The notes beneath the pieces are model-generated. The model had not been told where the DNA came from, searched no databases, and was given only the letters and a program-made list of their open reading frames with translations. Of a stretch of 64,000 nucleotides of DNA, positions 55,899-64,000 are shown piece by piece. The position numbers and the translations under genes were made by a program. Numbering within the stretch: the stretch's first letter is position 1; each line of letters begins with the position of its first letter. Source of the DNA: Mycolicibacterium litorale (GTDB taxonomy: Bacteria; Actinomycetota; Actinomycetes; Mycobacteriales; Mycobacteriaceae); contig NZ_AP023287.1 in NCBI RefSeq assembly GCF_014218295.1, positions 1,426,001 to 1,490,000 on the forward strand, written 5' to 3'.

Positions 55899-56875
55899 GC
55901 GTCGTTGAGCGCGCCGAGCAGATGACGTGCCGCGCTGACGCGGCCGGCCGCGGCGCCGGTGAGGTCGTCCAGTGCGCATTCGGGATCGGCGGGCGGCCCC
56001 ATGTGTCCGCAGCCGCGGGGACAGTCGGCGATCGCCTCGGCCAGATCCGAGAACGCCAGCAGCACATCGTCGGGCGCGATGTGGGCCAGCCCGAACGAGC
56101 GGATGCCCGGTGTGTCGATCACCCAGCCGCCGTCGGCCAGCGGAAGGGCGACCGACTGCGTCGACGTGTGCCGGCCCTTCCCTACCCCGCTCACCGCGCC
56201 GATCGCGCGATGAGCCTGCGGCACAAGGCGGTTCACCAGTGTCGACTTGCCGACGCCGGAGTGGCCGAGCAGTACCGTCACCTGACCGGTCAGCAGTGGG
56301 ATCAGATCGTCGAGCGCCTCGTCGCGGCCCGCGGTGATGACCGTGAGCTCGAGATCGGTGAACTGGGCGGCGAACGGTTCGGCGGGGGCGAGATCGCTCT
56401 TCGTGAGGCACAGGATCGGCGTCAGCCCACCGGCGTACGCGGCGATCAGTGCGCGCTCGACGAAACCGGTGCGAGGTGGCGGGTCCGCCAGCGCGACGAC
56501 GATGAGGAGCTGGTCGGCGTTGGCGACCACCACCCGCTCCGTCGGATCGGTGTCATCGGCCGTGCGGCGCAGCACACTTCGGCGTTCGCCGCGGCGCACG
56601 ATGCGGGCCAGCGTGTCAGGTCGCCCGGACAGGTCGCCGACCACCTCCACATCGTCACCGACGACGATCGGGGTGCGGCCGAGCTCGCGGGCCCGCATCG
56701 CGGTCACCACCCGGTCGGGGTCGCGGTCGAGCGCGCAGCCCCAGCGGCCGCGGTCGACGGTCACCACCATGGCGCTGCGCGCGTCGGCGTGGTCGGGCCG
56801 GGTCTTGGTTCGCGGGCGAGAGCCCCGACCCGGCCGGACCCGGACGTCGGACTCGTCGTATTCGCGAGGGCTCAA
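55895..56875 (-). CDS. rsgA: Ribosome small-subunit-dependent GTPase RsgA
   Basis: RsgA checks and releases late 30S assembly factors. The 326-residue protein has an N-terminal OB-fold (about 1-105), a circularly permuted GTPase domain with the motif order G4 (CLTKSDLA, ~157), G1 ([14 protein letters not shown], ~208), G3 ([11 protein letters not shown], ~253), and a C-terminal zinc site [16 protein letters not shown] (~285-300). TTG 56875 overlaps the aroA stop (TTGA) and begins [19 protein letters not shown], the conserved mycobacterial N-terminus. The open frame continues upstream over aroA. Confidence 0.95.
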   Translation of the reverse strand: MSPREYDESDVRVRPGRGSRPRTKTRPDHADARSAMVVTVDRGRWGCALDRDPDRVVTAMRARELGRTPIVVGDDVEVVGDLSGRPDTLARIVRRGERRSVLRRTADDTDPTERVVVANADQLLIVVALADPPPRTGFVERALIAAYAGGLTPILCLTKSDLAPAEPFAAQFTDLELTVITAGRDEALDDLIPLLTGQVTVLLGHSGVGKSTLVNRLVPQAHRAIGAVSGVGKGRHTSTQSVALPLADGGWVIDTPGIRSFGLAHIAPDDVLLAFSDLAEAIADCPRGCGHMGPPADPECALDDLTGAAAGRVSAARHLLGALNDA

Positions 56876-58182
56876 GCGCCTGCCTCGGGGGCCGCGCCCG
56901 TCTGCCCGGCGAGCATGTCGGACCACAGCTGCGGGAACTCGGGCAGTGTCTTCGCGGTGGTGGCGATGTTCTCGATCTCGACACCGGGTGTGCGCAGTCC
57001 CACGATCGCTCCGGCCATCGCCATCCGGTGGTCGGCGTAGGAGTGCCAGACGCCACCGTGCAGCGGCGCCGCGGTGATCACCAGCCCGTCGTCGGTCTCC
57101 TCGCACTGCCCGCCCAGCCCGTTGATCTCCGCGCTCAGTGCGGCGAGCCGGTCGGTCTCGTGGCCGCGCAGGTGCGCGACACCGTGCAACCGCGACACCG
57201 CCCCGGGGCTGGCGACCGCGGCGAGCGCGGCCACCGCCGGGGTGAGCTCGCCGACGTCGTGCAGGTCGACGTCGAATCCGTCGTAGTGGCGGCTGCCCTG
57301 CACCTCGAGGTGGGAATCGGTCCGCTGCACCACCGCGCCGAGCTTCTCGAGGATCGCCAGGATCGCGTCGGCGGGCTGGGTGCTGGCCGCCGGCCAGCCG
57401 GTGATCCGCACCGCACCGCCGCTCACCACACCGGCGGCCAGGAACGGTACCGCGTTGGACAGGTCGGGTTCGATGGTCCAGAGCCGGGCGGCGACCGGGC
57501 CGGGCCGCACGGTCCACCGGTTGGCGCGGCTGTCGTCGACCTCGACACCGGCGTCGCGCAGCATGCTGACCGTCATCGCCACGTGCGGCGCCGACGGGAC
57601 CGATTCGCCGGTGTGCACGATCGTCAGCCCGTCGCGGAACGCGGCACCCGACAGCATCAGGCCGGACACGAATTGCGACGACGCCGACGCGTCGATCTCG
57701 ACGGTGCCGCCGGCGACCGAGCCCTCACCGCGCACCCGGAACGGCAGGCCGTCGCCGTCGACGCGCACCCCGAGCGCCCGCAGACCGGCGAGCAGCGGTG
57801 AGATCGGCCGGACGCGTGCCTGCTCGTCCCCGTCGAATTCGACGGTCTCGGTGCTCAGCGCCGCCACGGGCGGCAGGAAGCGCAGCACCGTACCCGCCAG
57901 TCCGCAGTCGACGCGGGCACCGGGCGCGGGTGTGAGGCCACCGCTGACCTCGAGGATGTTCTCTGGCGCGTCGACACACTCGACGCCGAAGCCGAGCGTC
58001 TGCAGCGCGCCGATCATCAGATCGGTGTCGCGGCTGCGCAACGCGCCGCGGATCCTCGACGGGCCCTGCGGGGTCGCCAGCGCCGCCAGGACGAGGGCGC
58101 GGTTCGTCTGCGACTTCGAGCCCGGGATCGTCAACGTCGCGTGGACGGGGGTCGGCGTCGAGGGGGCCGGCCAGTTGCTCAC
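56872..58182 (-). CDS. aroA: 3-phosphoshikimate 1-carboxyvinyltransferase (EPSP synthase)
   Basis: AroA makes EPSP in the shikimate pathway. From GTG 58182 the product has 436 residues, starting [18 protein letters not shown] like M. tuberculosis AroA. The two-domain inside-out barrel has [16 protein letters not shown] (~19-34), [15 protein letters not shown] (PEP loop, ~90), the [13 protein letters not shown] segment (~165) and [15 protein letters not shown] (~340). ATG 58191, three codons upstream, is the alternative start. It heads the aroA-rsgA-methyltransferase operon with 4-bp overlaps. Confidence 0.96.
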   Translation of the reverse strand: MSNWPAPSTPTPVHATLTIPGSKSQTNRALVLAALATPQGPSRIRGALRSRDTDLMIGALQTLGFGVECVDAPENILEVSGGLTPAPGARVDCGLAGTVLRFLPPVAALSTETVEFDGDEQARVRPISPLLAGLRALGVRVDGDGLPFRVRGEGSVAGGTVEIDASASSQFVSGLMLSGAAFRDGLTIVHTGESVPSAPHVAMTVSMLRDAGVEVDDSRANRWTVRPGPVAARLWTIEPDLSNAVPFLAAGVVSGGAVRITGWPAASTQPADAILAILEKLGAVVQRTDSHLEVQGSRHYDGFDVDLHDVGELTPAVAALAAVASPGAVSRLHGVAHLRGHETDRLAALSAEINGLGGQCEETDDGLVITAAPLHGGVWHSYADHRMAMAGAIVGLRTPGVEIENIATTAKTLPEFPQLWSDMLAGQTGAAPEAGA

Positions 58183-58227
58183 GCCTCCCATCCTGCCTTG
58201 TCGGTTCCGCGTGCCACTATCGGAGGT

Positions 58228-59001
58228 ATGTGTGGACGTTTCGCGGTGACCACCGACCCAGCCCTGCTGGCCGAGAAGATCAAGGCGATCGACGAGACCA
58301 CCACCGCACCCAACGAGTCCGGCCCCAATTACAACGTCGCACCGACCACCACGATCAGCACGGTGGTCAAGCGGCACAGCGAACCCGATGACGAGGCCAC
58401 GCGTCGGCTCCGCTCCATGCGGTGGGGGCTGATCCCGCCGTGGACGAAGAGCGGACAGGACGGGACGCCCGACAGCAAGGGGCCGCTGTTGATCAATGCG
58501 CGCGCCGACAAGGTCACCACCTCGCCGGCGTTCCGCAGCTCCGCGAAGAGCAGACGCTGCCTGGTGCCGATGGACGGCTGGTACGAGTGGCGGGCCAATC
58601 CGGCCGACGGCGGCTCGGGCAAGAAGGCGGCGAAGACACCGTTCTTCATGTACGGCGCCGACGGCGAACCGCTGTTCATGGCGGGGGTGTGGACCACGTG
58701 GCGGCCCAAGGACGCACCGAAGGAGGCGCCGCCGCTGGTCAGCTGCACCATCATCACCACCGACGCCGCCGGCCCGCTCGCGCAGATCCACGACCGCATG
58801 CCGCTGACCATCAGCGCCGACGACTGGGATCGCTGGCTCGACCCCGACGCCCCGATCGACGAGGGCCTGCTGCGCGGCCACGGCGACCTCGACCGCATCG
58901 AGGTCCGCGAGGTGTCGCGGCTGGTGAACAACGTCCGCAACAACGGACCTGAACTGATCGCGCCGGCCGAACCGGAACCCGAACAGGCCACGCTGCTTTG
59001 A
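58228..59001 (+). CDS. SRAP-domain (HMCES/YedK) abasic site protein
   Basis: SRAP proteins form covalent crosslinks to abasic sites in single-stranded DNA and protect them. The 257-residue protein has the catalytic N-terminal Cys2 ([10 protein letters not shown]), [37 protein letters not shown] (with the conserved Glu) and [10 protein letters not shown] (catalytic His). The start ATG 58228 follows GGAGGT and leaves Cys2 as the first residue after Met removal, as required. Its stop overlaps the next start (TTGA). Orthologue of Rv3226c. Confidence 0.95.
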   Translation: MCGRFAVTTDPALLAEKIKAIDETTTAPNESGPNYNVAPTTTISTVVKRHSEPDDEATRRLRSMRWGLIPPWTKSGQDGTPDSKGPLLINARADKVTTSPAFRSSAKSRRCLVPMDGWYEWRANPADGGSGKKAAKTPFFMYGADGEPLFMAGVWTTWRPKDAPKEAPPLVSCTIITTDAAGPLAQIHDRMPLTISADDWDRWLDPDAPIDEGLLRGHGDLDRIEVREVSRLVNNVRNNGPELIAPAEPEPEQATLL

Positions 59002-60524
59002 CCCGACCACCGGAGCAGTCCGGTCCGCTGCACGACGTCGCGGTCGTCGACTCACTGGGGGCCGACCTGCGGGCCGCGGGGTTCACCACCGACGCGGTGA
59101 GCGACCTCCTGGGCGCCGACGCCGACGCGGCGTTCGCCCGGGGAGTGTGGTGGCCGGCGTTGCGGGCCACCGACCGCGCGCCACGCGACCGGGAGGCCCT
59201 TGCCGTTCTCGTGCGGCTGCTTCTCCTCGGCGCCGATGAACCCCGGGCGCGGGTCGACACCGCGTTCCCCACTTCCGGAGCCGACGCGCTGGTAGCCAAC
59301 GGGGTGCTGGCGACGACCGCGCGGGGGACGTTGCGGGCGGCCCTCGACATCCGCCCGCACGGCGACGGGCAACGGGATCTCGTCGTCGTGTCCGACCTGG
59401 ACTCCGCGCTGCGCGACGGCGCCGTGCGCCGCGACCACGTCCTCGGCATCGGCGGCGCGTCGGTGTCGCTGGCGCGTGCCGTGGTGCGGAACCCGGTGGA
59501 ACGCGCGCTCGACCTGGGTACCGGGTGTGGGATCCAGGCGCTGCACCTCGACGCTCACTGCGCCGACATCGTGGCCACCGACACCAACGAGCGGGCGCTG
59601 ACGCTGGCCGCGGCGACCGCCCGGCTCAACGGGATGTCGTGGGACCTGCGGTGCGGCAGCCTTTTCGAGCCGGTCGACGGTGAGCGTTTCGACCTGATCG
59701 TGTCCAACCCACCGTTCGTGGTGGGCGCCGGTGCCCGCGACTACATCTACCGGGATTCGGGGGTGGTCGGAGATGGCTTGTGCGCCACCCTGATTCGTCA
59801 GGTGGGTGCGCACCTGGAGCCGGGCGGCACCGCGCACGTGATGGCCAACTGGATCGTGCGCGAGGGCGGCGACTGGCGTGAGCGGGTGAGCGGATGGCTG
59901 GCCGACACCGGTCTGCACGCATGGGTGGTGCAGCGGGAATTCGCCGACCCGGTCAGCTACGTCTCGCTGTGGACGTCGGACGCCGGCGAGCCGCCGGAGC
60001 AGGCGGCCCGCCGGGGAGGGGAGTGGTTGGACTGGTTCGCCGAGGAGGGCATCGCCGGGATCGGCATGGGCATGATCGCGGTGCGCGCCCCGCGGGCCGG
60101 CGAGCAGCGCCCACCGGACTGCGTGCTCGAAGAGATCACCGCTGCCGACGAAGTGGTCACGGGCGTGGAGGTGGACGCGTTCTTCGCCCGCCGGGAGTAC
60201 CTGCACCGCACCACCGACGAGGACCTGCTCGGCGCGCGGCTGTCCACGGCGCCGGTGTTCCTCGACGAACAGTCGCTGCCCGGGCCGGACGGCTGGCAGG
60301 TCGTCGGGGCGGCGGTCCGCCGTCCCGGTGGTCCTGGTGCGGTCATCGGTGTCGACGAGGTGTCGCGGGCATTGTTCGCCGGATGCCGCGGCGAGGTGCC
60401 GCTGGGCACGCTGATCGAATTGCTCGCCGCCCACCACGGAGTGGACGCCGACGCGTTGGCCACTGCGGCCCTGCCGGTGGTGCGGGAGGCGATCGGCCGC
60501 GGCATCGTCTACCAGGCGCGGTGA
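58998..60524 (+). CDS. Class I methyltransferase with NPPF motif (DUF7059-type)
   Basis: A 508-residue, three-part protein: an N-terminal helical domain (about 1-150), a methyltransferase domain (about 155-310) with [15 protein letters not shown] and the amino-methylating VSNPPFVVG motif, and a C-terminal domain (about 330-508). NPPF methyltransferases of this type (HemK/RsmC relatives) act on glutamine or exocyclic amino groups. TTG 58998 overlaps the SRAP gene stop, so it may act with DNA-damage-handling SRAP, an inference only. Other start codons downstream exist. Confidence 0.85.
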   Translation: MTRPPEQSGPLHDVAVVDSLGADLRAAGFTTDAVSDLLGADADAAFARGVWWPALRATDRAPRDREALAVLVRLLLLGADEPRARVDTAFPTSGADALVANGVLATTARGTLRAALDIRPHGDGQRDLVVVSDLDSALRDGAVRRDHVLGIGGASVSLARAVVRNPVERALDLGTGCGIQALHLDAHCADIVATDTNERALTLAAATARLNGMSWDLRCGSLFEPVDGERFDLIVSNPPFVVGAGARDYIYRDSGVVGDGLCATLIRQVGAHLEPGGTAHVMANWIVREGGDWRERVSGWLADTGLHAWVVQREFADPVSYVSLWTSDAGEPPEQAARRGGEWLDWFAEEGIAGIGMGMIAVRAPRAGEQRPPDCVLEEITAADEVVTGVEVDAFFARREYLHRTTDEDLLGARLSTAPVFLDEQSLPGPDGWQVVGAAVRRPGGPGAVIGVDEVSRALFAGCRGEVPLGTLIELLAAHHGVDADALATAALPVVREAIGRGIVYQAR

Positions 60525-60572
60525 GCTATCGCCGCCGGCGCGGCGAAACGGCGGGCCCCGGGGGTGAGGCAT

Positions 60573-60618
60573 TGCACCTACGGTCGTGCATGAGCCGCGA
60601 TCCACGACCGTGCGTGCA
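60573..60618. terminator. Hairpin between methyltransferase and SDR genes
   Basis: TGCAC-CT-ACGGTCGTG (60573-60588) pairs with 60603-60618 (CACGACCG-TGCGTGCA) over 16 bases with two mismatches and a 14-base loop. It lies between converging genes whose stops are at 60524 and 60630. Confidence 0.55.
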
Positions 60619-60629
60619 CTCTGTGTCGG

Positions 60630-61496
60630 TCAGGGACCGGTGTAGCCCGGTGGGTTGGGCGTGTCCACCCACAGGTCGACGCCCAACTCGGAGCCCGGGA
60701 CGCAGTCGTAGACCGACAGATCGGTGACCCCGGATTCGAGAAGTACGTCTTCGCACAGCAGGGTCTGGCCGGTGTACTCGCGGGCCGGTCTGGTCAGCAC
60801 GGCGTAGGCCGCGTCGGCGTACACCTCGGGTTTGCGGGCCCGGGCCATGGCCTCGTCGCCGCCGAGCAGGTTCTGCACCGCGGCGGTGGCCACCATCGTG
60901 CGGGGCCACAGCGTGTTCGACGCGATGCCGGCTTCGCGCATCTCTTCGGCGATCCCCAACGCGCACAAGGTCATCCCGAACTTGGCCATCATGTACGCGG
61001 TCGGGGTCAGCCACTGCGGTTCCAGCCGGATCGGCGGTGACAGCGTCAGGATGTGCGGGTTCTCGCGACCCTTCATGTGCGGGATGCAGGCCTGGGTGAC
61101 GGCGTAGGTGCCGCGCACCTGGATGCCGTTCATCAGGTCGAAGCGCTTGAGCGGCACGTCCTCGACCGATCCGAGGTTGATCGCCGACGCGTTGTTCACG
61201 CAGATGTCGATACCGCCGAACTGCTCGACGGTCTCGGCCACGGCGGCGGTGACCGAATCGCCGTCGCGGATGTCGCCGACGATGGGCAGCGCCCGGCCGC
61301 CGGCCTCTTCGATCTCCTTGGCGGCGGTGTAGATCGTGCCGGGGAGTTTGGGGTGTGGTTCGGCGGTCTTGGCGACGAGTGCGACGTTGGCGCCGTCGGC
61401 GGCGACGCGCTTGGCGATGGCCAACCCGATGCCGCGGCTGGCGCCCGAGATGAACATGGTCTTTCCGGACAGTGGAGCGCCTGACGTCTGTGTCAT
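60630..61496 (-). CDS. Short-chain dehydrogenase/reductase (Rv3224-like)
   Basis: A 288-residue SDR of the HSDL2-like branch. NAD(P) motif FISGASRGIGLAIAKRV (~15-31), CVNNASAI, catalytic Ser region LTLSPPIRL and YMMAKFG (Tyr-x3-Lys at ~172-176), a C-terminal hydrophobic cap (YDCVPGSELGVDLWVD). Substrate unknown; relatives are linked to fatty acid metabolism and peroxisomes. ATG 61496 begins MTQTSGAPLSGK. The gene following on the same strand (upstream) is the YbaK-like gene, ten bases before. Confidence 0.9.
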   Translation of the reverse strand: MTQTSGAPLSGKTMFISGASRGIGLAIAKRVAADGANVALVAKTAEPHPKLPGTIYTAAKEIEEAGGRALPIVGDIRDGDSVTAAVAETVEQFGGIDICVNNASAINLGSVEDVPLKRFDLMNGIQVRGTYAVTQACIPHMKGRENPHILTLSPPIRLEPQWLTPTAYMMAKFGMTLCALGIAEEMREAGIASNTLWPRTMVATAAVQNLLGGDEAMARARKPEVYADAAYAVLTRPAREYTGQTLLCEDVLLESGVTDLSVYDCVPGSELGVDLWVDTPNPPGYTGP

Positions 61497-61506
61497 GGAG
61501 GTGAGC

Positions 61507-61992
61507 CTATGTCGCGCGGATGTCGGCGGTCACCGCGTCGGTCAACCGGACGAGGTCTCGGGGCGCGACCGCGATCTCGAGACCCCGCTTGCCGGCACTG
61601 CACAGCACCCGGTCCCACCCCAGTGCCGAGGCGTCGATCACGGTCGGCAGCCGCTTGCGCTGACCGAGCGGCGAGATACCGCCGAGCACGTAACCGGTCG
61701 AGCGTTCGGCGGCTGTCTGCTCGGCCATCGCGGCCTTGGGCACGCCGAGCGCGGCGGCCGCCGCCTTCAGCGACAGTTTCGCGGGCACCGGCAGCACCGC
61801 GACGGCGAGTCCTTTCGGCAGGGCGATCACGAGTGTCTTGAAGACCTGGGCCGGGTCGATACCGCCGGCGGCGAGTTCTTCGACGGCTTCCTCGCCGTAG
61901 GAGCCGGCTCGCGGATCGTGCCGGTACTGCAGGACTTCGTGGTCGACCCCGGCGGCGATGAGAGCCGCGATCGCCGGCGTTGCTGCGCGCAC
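61507..61992 (-). CDS. YbaK-type Cys-tRNA(Pro)/aminoacyl-tRNA deacylase
   Basis: YbaK proteins hydrolyse mischarged Cys-tRNA(Pro). From GTG 61992 the product has 161 residues, beginning VRAATPAIAALIAAGVDHEVL. The conserved YbaK fold is visible: QVFKTLVIALPKGLAVAVLPVPAKL (with the conserved Lys), RSTGYVLGGISPLGQRKRLPTVID. The frame is open upstream to 62094, but the added residues are not family-like; a GTG at the CGC-GTG-CGC stretch matches the orthologue. Confidence 0.9.
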   Translation of the reverse strand: MRAATPAIAALIAAGVDHEVLQYRHDPRAGSYGEEAVEELAAGGIDPAQVFKTLVIALPKGLAVAVLPVPAKLSLKAAAAALGVPKAAMAEQTAAERSTGYVLGGISPLGQRKRLPTVIDASALGWDRVLCSAGKRGLEIAVAPRDLVRLTDAVTADIRAT

Positions 61993-62017
61993 GCGGGTCA
62001 GCTTAGAGGCGGCGGCG

Positions 62018-62044
62018 GGAACAACGGTGCGCGGTCTTGTTGTT
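62018..62044 (+). promoter_or_regulatory. Likely SigH-type autoregulatory promoter of sigH
   Basis: GGGAACA (GGAAC at 62018-62022) and GTT at 62039-62041 or 62042-62044 are 16-19 bases apart, matching the SigH consensus GGAAC-N17-18-GTT seen upstream of mycobacterial sigH. It sits about 165 bases before the sigH ATG, indicating oxidative-stress autoregulation. Confidence 0.6.
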
Positions 62045-62203
62045 GAGGGAAACGACTTCGGCGGCGTACGCAGCCGAGAACGCGTCGGTGACAACCACTA
62101 GGATCAAGGGAGGACTCTGGTGCCATTGGCCTGCCTGGAACGTCCGGTGGATCTGCCGGGCCTGTTCGACGGCGCCGCGACAGAAGGGACGGTGTCGACC
62201 ACG

Positions 62204-62833
62204 ATGACCGACATCGACGGATCGGCGGCCGAACGAGAAGAAACCGACGCCGAGCTGACCGCACGTTTCGAGCGCGACGCGATTCCGCTGCTCGACCAGC
62301 TCTACGGCGGTGCGCTGCGAATGACGCGCAATCCGGCCGACGCCGAGGATCTGCTGCAGGAAACCATGGTGAAGGCGTACGCCGGTTTCCGTTCGTTCCG
62401 CGAGGGGACGAACCTCAAGGCGTGGCTCTACCGCATCCTGACCAACACCTACATCAACAGCTACCGCAAGAAGCAACGCCAGCCGTCCGAGTATCCCACC
62501 GAGGAGATCACGGACTGGCAGCTCGCGGCGAACGCCGAGCATTCCTCGACGGGTCTGCGGTCGGCCGAGGTGGAGGCGCTGGAAACGCTGCCCGACACCG
62601 AGATCAAGGCGGCGCTACAGGCTTTGCCGGAGGAGTTCCGGATGGCGGTGTACTACGCCGACGTCGAAGGATTCCCGTACAAGGAGATCGCGGAGATCAT
62701 GGATACGCCCATCGGGACCGTGATGTCCCGGTTGCATCGCGGCCGTAAGCAGCTCCGCGAGCTGCTGGCCGATGTCGCCCGAGACCGCGGGTTCATCCGC
62801 GGTGCGCAAGCGCCCGAGGAGGTGTCGTCGTGA
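62204..62833 (+). CDS. sigH: ECF sigma factor SigH
   Basis: SigH directs the heat, disulfide and oxidative stress response. The 209-residue protein (ATG 62204, [13 protein letters not shown]) has region 2 (about 30-100, [33 protein letters not shown] and [21 protein letters not shown]) and region 4 (about 140-190, [40 protein letters not shown]). An open frame begins 28 codons upstream; an intermediate GTG at 62192 is possible. GTGA overlap joins it to rshA, its anti-sigma factor. Confidence 0.95.
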   Translation: MTDIDGSAAEREETDAELTARFERDAIPLLDQLYGGALRMTRNPADAEDLLQETMVKAYAGFRSFREGTNLKAWLYRILTNTYINSYRKKQRQPSEYPTEEITDWQLAANAEHSSTGLRSAEVEALETLPDTEIKAALQALPEEFRMAVYYADVEGFPYKEIAEIMDTPIGTVMSRLHRGRKQLRELLADVARDRGFIRGAQAPEEVSS

Positions 62834-63123
62834 GTGACGAAGAGCGGTGGACACCGCCGGTCGGCCCGGTGGACCCGGAGCATCCCGAATGCGCCGCGGT
62901 CATCGCCGAGGTGTGGACGCTGCTCGACGGCGAGTGCACCCCGGAGACGCGCGACAAGCTCAAGCACCATCTCGAAGAGTGCCCCGCCTGCCTGCGCCAC
63001 TACGGCGTCGAGGAGCGGGTCAAGCGGTTGATCGCCGCGAAATGCGGCGGCGAAAAGGCGCCAGACCGGTTACGCGAGCGGCTGCGTATCGAGATCAGCC
63101 GCACCACGATCTACCGGAGCTGA
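62830..63123 (+). CDS. rshA: Anti-sigma factor RshA (zinc/redox ZAS type)
   Basis: RshA binds SigH and releases it under oxidation or heat. The 97-residue protein has the ZAS motif [14 protein letters not shown] (H-x3-C-x2-C) near residues 46-60 and a further conserved cysteine near 36 (DGECTPETR). Start GTG 62830 overlaps the sigH stop. The four cysteines, including KCGGEK, form redox-sensitive thiols. It follows the M. tuberculosis gene order sigH-rshA. Confidence 0.95.
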   Translation: MSDEERWTPPVGPVDPEHPECAAVIAEVWTLLDGECTPETRDKLKHHLEECPACLRHYGVEERVKRLIAAKCGGEKAPDRLRERLRIEISRTTIYRS

Positions 63124-63154
63124 CGCCTCCGACAATCCTGCTGGCGAAACGGGC

Positions 63155-63229
63155 TTAAGCGTTGGGTCGCTTGCCGTGATTCGCCTTGGAGTGCTTACGG
63201 TCGCGCTTCTTGCGGCCACGCTTGGCCAT
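63155..63229 (-). CDS. Large-subunit ribosomal protein bL37
   Basis: A 24-codon gene, too short for usual ORF calling. The product begins MAKRGRKKRDRKHSKANHG and ends KRPNA, matching the mycobacterial large-subunit protein bL37 seen in ribosome structures. Start ATG 63229 with GGAGG four bases upstream, stop TAA. It is antisense between sigH-rshA and the biotinyl protein gene, 31 bases after the rshA stop on the other strand. Almost all residues are basic and polar, as expected for an rRNA-bound peptide. Confidence 0.88.
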   Translation of the reverse strand: MAKRGRKKRDRKHSKANHGKRPNA

Positions 63230-63383
63230 GATGATCCTCCGTCTGGTCGGTGCTTACATCCCATTGTCGCATGCGCCGCCGACAGCTCTTTCCGCCTCCT
63301 GGGCGGAGCGCTCGGCGCCATCGCCTCGGACGGTGTGGTTCGATAGACCGGCAGGCAGCAGCCGAGAAATGAGTGGGGTGAAG

Positions 63384-63599
63384 ATGGCCGAGGACGTTCG
63401 CGCGGAGATCGTGGCCAGTGTGTTGGAGGTCGTGGTTCACGAAGGCGATCAGATCGGCGAGGGCGACACCCTGGTGCTGCTGGAGTCCATGAAGATGGAG
63501 ATCCCGGTGCTGGCCGAGGTGGCGGGCACGGTGACCAAGGTCAACGTCGCCGAGGGCGACGTCATCCAGGCCGGTGACCTCATCGCGGTGATCAGCTAG
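63384..63599 (+). CDS. Biotin/lipoyl attachment domain protein (TB7.3-like)
   Basis: A 71-residue free-standing biotin carboxyl carrier-like domain. The biotinylation loop is VLLESMKMEIPV with Lys in MKM (~37). Start ATG 63384 gives MAEDVRAEIVASVLEVVV, the start of M. tuberculosis TB7.3 (71 residues); in-frame codons upstream are outside the family. The second half ends GDLIAVIS. Its carboxylase partner is unknown. The histidine kinase gene starts 30 bases downstream. Confidence 0.94.
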   Translation: MAEDVRAEIVASVLEVVVHEGDQIGEGDTLVLLESMKMEIPVLAEVAGTVTKVNVAEGDVIQAGDLIAVIS

Positions 63600-63629
63600 C
63601 GCCTCGCGTCGTCACACCGGTAGAGCGAC

Positions 63630-64000
63630 ATGTCGACCCTCGGTGATCTGCTCGCCGAGCACACAGTGCTGCCCGGCAACGCCGTCGACCACCTCCACGT
63701 GCTGGTCGGCGAATGGCAGCTGCTGGCGGATCTGTCGTTCGCCGACTTCCTGATGTGGGTGCGCCGTGACGACGGCGTCCTGGTGTGTGTGGCGCAGGTA
63801 CGGCCCAACACCGCGCCGACTGTCCTGCTGGCCGACGCGGTGGGCACCACCGCGATATCCGAGACCATGCCGTTGGTCACGGCGGCCTTCGAGTCGGGCA
63901 CCATCGGCAGGGAAGGCCCTGCGGCACAGAGCGATTCGCCCGGCTTGAACGTCGAGGCGGTACCGGTGCGCTACGGAGACGACGTCGTCGCGGTGCTCAC
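63630..64000 (+). CDS. pdtaS: Sensor histidine kinase PdtaS, 3' end outside window
   Basis: PdtaS (Rv3220c) is a cytosolic GAF/PAS histidine kinase pairing with the ANTAR antiterminator PdtaR. Start ATG 63630 (MSTLGDLLAEHTVLPGNAVDHLHVLVGEWQLLADL) matches the mycobacterial N-terminus. The visible 123 residues cover the N-terminal GAF domain (GEWQLLADLSFADFLMWVRR, VCVAQVRPNTAPTVLLADA). The gene runs off the end of the window, so the kinase domain is not visible. Confidence 0.93.
   Translation, partial: MSTLGDLLAEHTVLPGNAVDHLHVLVGEWQLLADLSFADFLMWVRRDDGVLVCVAQVRPNTAPTVLLADAVGTTAISETMPLVTAAFESGTIGREGPAAQSDSPGLNVEAVPVRYGDDVVAVL

Overview
The window is a high-G+C chromosomal segment of a mycobacterium, most likely a fast-growing, environmental type (Mycolicibacterium-like). 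This rests on near-identical mycobacterial proteins (MtrA, WhiB2, SigH, the 24-residue bL37), F420 genes, cell-wall rhamnose/mannose genes, many GTG/TTG starts and 4-bp stop/start overlaps. Gene order follows M. tuberculosis Rv3268 to Rv3220c (gene names from memory of that map, not a database search), with several insertions.

Layout. 1-6.2 kb: wecB-like epimerase (cut by the window edge), a TIGR03089-type protein and an LCP ligase on the minus strand, then rmlD-wbbL-manB for the rhamnosyl linker and GDP-mannose. 6.2-9.1 kb: fbiA-fbiB-Nudix, an F420 operon on the minus strand. 9.1-16 kb: whiB2, small conserved genes, phosphomannomutase, a SIS-like protein, manA and a flavoprotein. 16-20 kb: an amino-acid permease and the alkane oxidation operon alkB-rubA-rubB-tetR. 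20-21.5 kb: ahcY.

21.5-36.4 kb is an accessory block between ahcY and tmk, which are neighbours in M. tuberculosis. It holds a secreted lipase, an ANTAR/GAF protein, a TPR membrane protein, a glutaminase-MFS pair bracketed by a 29-bp direct repeat of the TPR gene end, and a CpnT-like (EsxF/EsxE/toxin) locus. The toxin locus is the most unusual part. Its main toxin carries a papain-like (Tox-PL) domain in place of the NAD-glycohydrolase of CpnT. An immunity-like gene with a strong ribosome site lies inside the long toxin frame but in another frame. A second, nucleotidyltransferase-like toxin tip plus a second immunity candidate follow. One missing base in a five-C run appears to have fused the first toxin to the second through the immunity gene.

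36.4-47.3 kb: tmk, mtrA-mtrB-lpqB, an SOS-box-controlled 13E12/HNH gene divergent from comF, long-form hpf with a 14-bp tandem repeat over its stop codon, and secA1. 47.3-54.2 kb: an Rv3235-type protein, a WS/DGAT acyltransferase with an altered active-site motif, a BCCT transporter, a DUF6912 protein, and the desaturase pair ferredoxin reductase/desA3, each preceded by palindromic operators. 54.2-60.5 kb: aldo-keto reductase, aroA-rsgA-methyltransferase operon, SRAP(HMCES)-methyltransferase pair. 60.6-64 kb: SDR, YbaK, the sigH-rshA redox switch, bL37, a biotinyl carrier protein and the start of the PdtaS-like kinase. No tRNA, rRNA, CRISPR array or insertion sequence was seen.
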